From contig NZ_FYDD01000004.1 in the NCBI RefSeq assembly GCF_900186585.1, positions 372,001-436,000 on the forward strand: DNA of 64,000 nucleotides, in the 5' to 3' direction. The DNA is from Massiliimalia timonensis. GTDB taxonomy: Bacteria; Bacillota; Clostridia; Oscillospirales; Ruminococcaceae. The notes under the pieces are model-generated. The model saw nothing but the letters and a program-made list of their open reading frames with translations. It was not told where the DNA came from and did not search any database. The position numbers and the translations under genes are program-made. Shown piece by piece: positions 59,681 to 64,000 of this stretch (the stretch's first letter is position 1; every line of letters starts with the position of its first letter).

Positions 59681-59943
59681 TGCATAACCCTCCATATCTC
59701 GTTATATCTTCGCTATTGTAAGTCTATCATGCTTAATATGATTTGTAAAGATAAAAAAAGATATTGACAAATAAGCATATAAGAATTACTATGTTCTTGT
59801 AATCGAATAAGCACAATAGAATGAAATACAAAAATATTCAAAAAGAAATACCTATCTGATTAAACCCGTAGATATGAATATCAGTTGAAATGGAACTTAT
59901 TAGAAAAGGCAAAACAGGACTTGTCGACAGAGCATTGCAGGAC

Positions 59944-60060
59944 TGCTGGCGTGCGTCAGCAACAACGCCATGACGGCTTGCCGTCAAAGGACGGAAATGC
60001 TTTGTCGGCTGGCGAGCCTGCGAGCCTTGATTGTGCCCCCGTTATCTAACAGGGGGGCAC
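59944..60060 (+). other. Oritransfer/replication-origin-like region
   Basis: GC-rich patch in an AT-rich element, upstream of the MobT-like gene. It has three inverted repeats: TGCTG-N8-CAGCA (59944-59961), TGACGG-CTTG-CCGTCA (59971-59986) and GTGCCCCC-N12-GGGGGCAC (60033-60060). This is the expected place and form for oriT and a rolling-circle origin. The rest of 59681-60203 is AT-rich and unremarkable. Confidence 0.55.
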
Positions 60061-60203
60061 TATTTCACAAAAGACAAGTCAAAAACCATACAACCCCAAA
60101 GATGTAAGGAGTAATGAGGAGTTTTAAGAAGATAGTAACTTCACATTCTTTTGAATAGTGGTTTACAGGTATTTCAAGGCTATTGTGGGATTGGAGGAAT
60201 ACA

Positions 60204-61346
60204 ATGAACAATTTAGAATTTGCACTTGAAATGAAGAACAAACGTCTTGCCAGCGGTCTTTCACAAGGAGAACTTGCAAGTCTTACCCATGTATCAAGAT
60301 ATAGTATCAACCGCTTTGAGAACGGAAAAGCCAACGCCAGCAAGGAAACACAAAATATTATCCTGCGTTGTCTGAATTACTATATCTGCGATAAGCCTTT
60401 TTATCTGCTCGTTGATTATCTGTCTGTCCGTTTTCCAACGACTGACGCATTAGAAGTTATCCGAAAGGTGCTTGGCATGAAAGCAGATTATTTTATCCAT
60501 TATGACTATGGGTATTATGGCTATAAGGAGCATTACGCCTACGGGGAAATCAAGGTTATGGCTTCTGATGATGAACACATGGGCGTATTCTTGGAATTAA
60601 AAGGAGCAGGCTCACGCAACATGGAATATGTTTTACAGGCACAGAACAGGGATTGGTATTCATTCTTAAACCGCTGTCTTGACTGTGGCGGTGTTATCCG
60701 ACGTTTTGACTTGGCAATCAATGATATGTGCGGTCTGCTGGATATTCCTGTGCTATCTGAAAAATACAAAAATGGCGGTGCGGATTGTCGCTGTAAAAAC
60801 TATGAAAATGTACAAGGTGGAAAATTAAGCGGAAAAAACCGCAATTTAGCAAGTACCCTTTATATCGGTTCAAAGGCAAGCACAAAATATTTCTGTCTGT
60901 ATGAAAAGCAAAAGGAACAGGCAGCGAAAAAGAAACATACCGATATTATCAACCGTTTTGAAATTCGTCTGCGTGATAAAAAGGCAGTACAGGCAGTTGA
61001 GGAATTGTTATTGACATATAACCCTCATGGGCTGGTGTTTTACCTCATTACTGATTTTGTGCAATTTCCCGATTATCCGCTATGGGAGATATTCATTTCC
61101 CATGACAGTTTACCTTTTGAAATGAACCCCGTACCTGTCAATATGGAACGCACTCTGCAATGGCTGGAAAGACAGGTCATGCCGTCAATCGTGATGATAG
61201 AGAAAATCGACAGGCTGACAGGTTCAAACTACATGAAAATGATTGATGAATGTACTCACCTTTCCGAAAAACAGGAAATGCTTGTAGAACAGATGTGTAC
61301 GGATATAGCAGATGTAATCGAAAGTGAGGGGGTGTTTTATGAGTAA
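60204..61346 (+). CDS. MobT/Orf20-type replication initiation factor (relaxase)
   Basis: 380 residues: N-terminal XRE-like HTH ([29 protein letters not shown]) and a Rep_trans (PF02486) domain ([55 protein letters not shown]). Tn916 Orf20 nicks oriT with Int's help. GGAGG precedes ATG 60204. It overlaps xis by 8 bases. Confidence 0.88.
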   Translation: MNNLEFALEMKNKRLASGLSQGELASLTHVSRYSINRFENGKANASKETQNIILRCLNYYICDKPFYLLVDYLSVRFPTTDALEVIRKVLGMKADYFIHYDYGYYGYKEHYAYGEIKVMASDDEHMGVFLELKGAGSRNMEYVLQAQNRDWYSFLNRCLDCGGVIRRFDLAINDMCGLLDIPVLSEKYKNGGADCRCKNYENVQGGKLSGKNRNLASTLYIGSKASTKYFCLYEKQKEQAAKKKHTDIINRFEIRLRDKKAVQAVEELLLTYNPHGLVFYLITDFVQFPDYPLWEIFISHDSLPFEMNPVPVNMERTLQWLERQVMPSIVMIEKIDRLTGSNYMKMIDECTHLSEKQEMLVEQMCTDIADVIESEGVFYE

Positions 61347-61545
61347 TGCACAGGATATTCCCGTATGGGAAAAATATACCCTTACCATTGAAGAAGCGTC
61401 AAAGTATTTCCGTATCGGAGAAAACAAGTTAAGACGCTTGGCAGAGGAAAACAAGGACGCTGGCTGGCTCATTATGAATGGCAACCGCATACAGATTAAA
61501 CGCCGACAGTTTGAACAGGTCATTGATAAATTGGACGCAATCTAA
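61339..61545 (+). CDS. xis: Excisionase of the Tn916 type
   Basis: 68 residues with [28 protein letters not shown] and [13 protein letters not shown], the winged helix of Xis-Tn916. It directs excision by the adjacent integrase. ATG 61339 lies after GAGGGGG and overlaps the relaxase stop. Confidence 0.92.
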   Translation: MSNAQDIPVWEKYTLTIEEASKYFRIGENKLRRLAEENKDAGWLIMNGNRIQIKRRQFEQVIDKLDAI

Positions 61546-61623
61546 TGCAAATGAGCCTTGTATGTGTTATGATGAACACAAGTCATATCAAGGCTCTTTC
61601 CAACAAGGAAAGGAGCAGACACC

Positions 61624-62817
61624 ATGAGAGAAAAAAGACGGGATAACAAAGGTCGTATCCTGCATACTGGAGAGAGCCAACGAACAGACGGGAAATACTT
61701 ATATAAATATGTAGACGCATTTGGAAACACAAAATATGTGTATGCTTGGAGATTGACACCCACAGACCCGACACCAAAGGGAAAACGGGAAAAACCCTCA
61801 CTTCGTGAACTGGAACAGCAGATAAGACGGGATATTGAGGACGGTATCGACAGCACAGGCAAGAAAATGACGCTTTGCCAACTCTATGCCAAACAGAACG
61901 CACAGAGGGCAAATGTGAAGAAAAGCACAATGAAACAACGGGAACAACTCATGCGGTTATTGAAAGAGGATAAGTTAGGTGCTAGGAGCATTGATATGAT
62001 AAAACCCTCTGACGCTAAAGAATGGGCGTTACGCATGAAAGACAAAGGCTTTTCCTACAATACCATTAACAACCATAAACGCTCGTTAAAAGCGTCATTC
62101 TATATCGCCATACAAGACGATTGCGTAAGGAAAAATCCCTTTGATTTCAAGTTAAGTGAAGTCCTAGAAAATGATGCCAAAGAGAAAGTCGCATTGACAG
62201 AGGAACAGGAACAAGTCCTACTCTCATTTATTAAGACGGACAATGTGTATCACAAGCATTATGATGATGTGCTGATATTATTAAAAACAGGACTTCGTAT
62301 CTCGGAACTGTGCGGACTGACAGTAGCCAACATTGATTTCAAGAATGAAGTTGTGATTATCGACCACCAGTTACTAAAGAGTAAGGAACAAGGCTATTAT
62401 ATTGAAACGCCTAAGACGAAAAGCGGAATAAGGCAAGTACCATTAAGCAGAGAAACAATACAGGCATTTCAACGGGTTATGAAGAAACGCCCAAAGGCAG
62501 AACCATTTGTGATAGACGGACAGAGCAATTTCCTATTTGTCAATCATAAAGGCAAGCCCAAAGTTGCGATTGACTACAACGCCTTATTTGTCCGTATGGT
62601 AAAGAAATACAACAAGCACCACAAGGACAATCCCTTGCCACATATCACACCGCATACGCTACGCCATACATTCTGCACAAGGCTGGCAAGCAAGAACATG
62701 AACCCGAAAGATTTACAGTATATCATGGGACATTCAAACATCAGTATCACAATGAACTGGTATGCTCATGCGTCCATAGATACCGCAAAATCAGAGGTTC
62801 AGCGTCTAATCGCATAG
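61624..62817 (+). CDS. int: Tyrosine integrase of the Tn916 type
   Basis: 397 residues: N-terminal arm-binding domain (RRDNKGRILHTGESQR), SAM-like core-binding domain, and catalytic domain with R in KTGLRISELCG, HTLRHTF and the Tyr in MNWYAHAS. It cuts and joins att sites. GGAAAGGAG precedes ATG 61624. Confidence 0.96.
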   Translation: MREKRRDNKGRILHTGESQRTDGKYLYKYVDAFGNTKYVYAWRLTPTDPTPKGKREKPSLRELEQQIRRDIEDGIDSTGKKMTLCQLYAKQNAQRANVKKSTMKQREQLMRLLKEDKLGARSIDMIKPSDAKEWALRMKDKGFSYNTINNHKRSLKASFYIAIQDDCVRKNPFDFKLSEVLENDAKEKVALTEEQEQVLLSFIKTDNVYHKHYDDVLILLKTGLRISELCGLTVANIDFKNEVVIIDHQLLKSKEQGYYIETPKTKSGIRQVPLSRETIQAFQRVMKKRPKAEPFVIDGQSNFLFVNHKGKPKVAIDYNALFVRMVKKYNKHHKDNPLPHITPHTLRHTFCTRLASKNMNPKDLQYIMGHSNISITMNWYAHASIDTAKSEVQRLIA

Positions 62818-62822
62818 AAGTA

Positions 62823-62843
62823 TTTACCACGATTTTAACCACG
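62823..62843 (+). repeat. Right arm-type integrase sites
   Basis: TTTACCACGA and TTTAACCACGA in tandem, same motif as on the left. Confidence 0.6.
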
Positions 62844-62977
62844 ATTGATAGCGAATATATAAGAAGATAAACCTAGATATGTGAGATTTACCACAAAAGC
62901 AAAATGCCCGTAGAGCCTATAAAATAAGGCTTTGCGGACATTTAAGAAGATATAAAAAGATAGTCAAAAAGACATAT

Positions 62978-62991
62978 ATAATTTTAGGAGA
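62978..62991 (+). repeat. attR candidate
   Basis: ATAATTTTAGGAGA, one base longer than the attL candidate. Confidence 0.45.
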
Positions 62992-63050
62992 ATTTCTGTA
63001 ATAAACAATTGATTTTTTCCTAAAAAAGGCATATATTAGGGTGAGAAGTA

Positions 63051-63065
63051 TCGTACTGGGTACAA
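63051..63065 (+). promoter_or_regulatory. GTAC-type operator candidate before the dehydratase
   Basis: TCGTAC - TGG - GTACAA, half-sites like those upstream of the uxuA remnant (TCGTAC...GTACAA), with shorter spacing. Confidence 0.45.
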
Positions 63066-63086
63066 TCATAAGGAGGAAAAGGAACC

Positions 63087-64000
63087 ATGGGACAAGAAAA
63101 TAATCAGATTTTGGAACAAGTCAACACCTGCTCGGCTCCAAGCGAGCTGAAAATTACGGATATTCGTTTTACGGATATTATAGGTGCGCCGATGAACTGT
63201 ACCCTGATGAAAATTTATACCAACCAGGGGATCGTTGGATTGGGAGAGGTTCGGGACGGTGCCAGCCGCACCTATGCCTCTATGCTGAAAAGCAGGCTGC
63301 TGGGGGAAAATCCCTGCAATGTGGACAAACTGTTCCGGCGGATCAAGCAGTTTGGCGGCGTGTCACGGCAGGCAGGCGGTGTTTGCGGGGTTGAGATCGC
63401 CCTGTGGGATTTGGCTGGAAAGGCATTCGGCGTTCCTGTTTATCAGCTACTGGGCGGAAAATTCCGGGATAAAGTTCGGATCTACTGCGATACGGATGTT
63501 GAAGGAAAGCACACCGGCAAAGAAATGGGCGAGGCTTTGAAAAAACGGATGGAAAAGGGATTTACCTTTTTAAAGATGGATTTGGGGCTTTCCCTGCTGC
63601 ATGGCGAAAAAGGGGCTTTAAATGCGCCGCTGGGCTATTTGGAGGAAACAGACGCCCTGCGCCGGGCGCTTTCTCAGGCTAAAACGCCGGAGGAACGCCG
63701 CTACTGGCAAAACCGCTGCTATGACCGGCAGAACATTGCCCACCCGTTCACATGGGTTCATCTGACGGAAAAAGGTTTTGATATTTTGGAAAATTATGTC
63801 CGGGAGGTGCGGGAAGTGATCGGATACGAAATCCCGCTGGCAATTGACCACTTTGGCCACATCGGGGTAGAGGATTGCATCAAGCTTTGCCGCCGGATCG
63901 AAAAATATAATATCGCCTGGGCGGAGGATATGATCCCATGGCAGTATACTGACCAATATATCCGTCTTTCCCAAAGTACGACAGTACCGATCTGTACCGG
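63087..64000 (+). CDS. Enolase-superfamily sugar-acid dehydratase (mandelate racemase/MLE-like), partial
   Basis: 304 residues visible of a frame that leaves the window. N-terminal capping domain (LKITDIRFTDIIGAPMNCTL, GLGEVRDGA) and barrel with FTFLKMDLGL (catalytic Lys region), LAIDHFGH and WAEDMIPW (metal ligands Asp, Glu). Such enzymes dehydrate aldonic or uronic acids. RBS AGGAGG before ATG 63087. It is divergent from the uxuA remnant operon and separated from it by the mobile element. Confidence 0.86.
   Translation, partial: MGQENNQILEQVNTCSAPSELKITDIRFTDIIGAPMNCTLMKIYTNQGIVGLGEVRDGASRTYASMLKSRLLGENPCNVDKLFRRIKQFGGVSRQAGGVCGVEIALWDLAGKAFGVPVYQLLGGKFRDKVRIYCDTDVEGKHTGKEMGEALKKRMEKGFTFLKMDLGLSLLHGEKGALNAPLGYLEETDALRRALSQAKTPEERRYWQNRCYDRQNIAHPFTWVHLTEKGFDILENYVREVREVIGYEIPLAIDHFGHIGVEDCIKLCRRIEKYNIAWAEDMIPWQYTDQYIRLSQSTTVPICT

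Larger units (their letters stand above)
55550..62991. mobile_element. Tn916-type integrative mobilizable element with arsenic cargo (~7.4 kb)
   Basis: AT-rich segment with integrase and excisionase at one end, a MobT/Orf20-like protein, a GC-rich oriT-like region, Tn916 Orf7/Orf8-like genes and an arsenic operon. No T4SS genes are present, so it would be mobilised by a helper. The boundaries are inferred from an imperfect direct repeat and from host genes on each side, and are only accurate to tens of bases. It sits in the divergent intergenic region of a sugar-acid locus. Confidence 0.75.

Noticed and set aside
55550-62991. Complete conjugative element (ICE)
   Set aside because: No T4SS or coupling-protein genes between the ends, only int, xis, MobT-like and regulators.

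Overview
The window looks like a chromosomal segment of a Gram-positive anaerobe of the class Clostridia, most likely an Oscillospirales/Ruminococcaceae-type gut bacterium. This rests on family content: a ctsR-mcsA-mcsB-clpC operon, a B12-binding radical SAM protein paired with a DUF2344 protein, DUF4830, DUF6062 and DUF2752 proteins, an ftsEX-M23 peptidase-ctpA cluster, and a Clostridia-style fab/acc cluster. Host genes look moderately GC-rich with strong GGAGG ribosome sites and frequent TTG/GTG starts; species cannot be named from this sequence alone. No rRNA, tRNA or CRISPR array was seen.

Layout: 1-7000 holds an esterase (cut by the edge), glyA, a GtrA membrane protein, an AEC transporter, the radical SAM/DUF2344 pair and a metallophosphoesterase. 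7000-14400 is a minus-strand block with ctpA, an M23 coiled-coil hydrolase, ftsX, ftsE, a PucR/CdaR-type regulator and an MsmX-type ATPase. 14500-23900 mixes housekeeping genes (rsuA-type synthase, ilvD, fba, ogg, rlmB) with small unknowns (DUF4830, XRE, a frameshifted DUF2798 gene behind a hairpin leader, GNAT, DUF6062). 23886-27413 encodes a 1175-residue protein that looks like a catalytically dead P1B-type ATPase behind a ~600-residue disordered region. 27400-33400 has a MATE pump, a GpsA-like dehydrogenase and a minus operon fabD-aroK-yifB-crcB. 33700-41140 is the plus-strand fatty-acid cluster fabH-fabG-fabF-accB-fabZ-accC-accD-accA, then acpP from its own promoter; no enoyl-ACP reductase is present. 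41200-44000 has a DUF2752 protein and four small membrane-protein genes sharing an MD(P/Q)NY N-terminus, two of them behind a duplicated promoter/hairpin. 44000-53300 has an EF-G-like factor, a stand-alone FakA-C-terminal-like domain, an acetyltransferase, an RHH-type unknown, the class III heat-shock operon and an HD hydrolase.

53300-64000 is a sugar-acid locus split by a mobile element. On the left are an FMN-dependent alpha-hydroxyacid dehydrogenase, an RraA-family protein and the deleted remnant of a mannonate dehydratase gene behind an intact promoter and operator. On the right an enolase-superfamily dehydratase runs off the window. Between them, at about 55550-62991, is a ~7.4 kb AT-rich integrative mobilizable element of Tn916 type: integrase, excisionase, MobT/Orf20-type replication-relaxase protein, a GC-rich oriT-like region, Orf7/Orf8-like regulators and an arsenic cargo operon (arsR, permease, thioredoxin-like protein, arsC) with three ArsR-type operators. 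It has no conjugation machinery, so it would need a helper.

Several genes carry single-base changes in homopolymer runs (DUF2798, DUF4234, HD hydrolase), so sequencing or assembly error must be excluded before calling them pseudogenes. The most interesting items are the pseudo-P-type ATPase, the internally duplicated DUF6062 zinc-like modules, the DUF2798 leader RNA, the arsenic mobilizable element with its oriT-like region, and the duplicated promoter/hairpin family near 43 kb.
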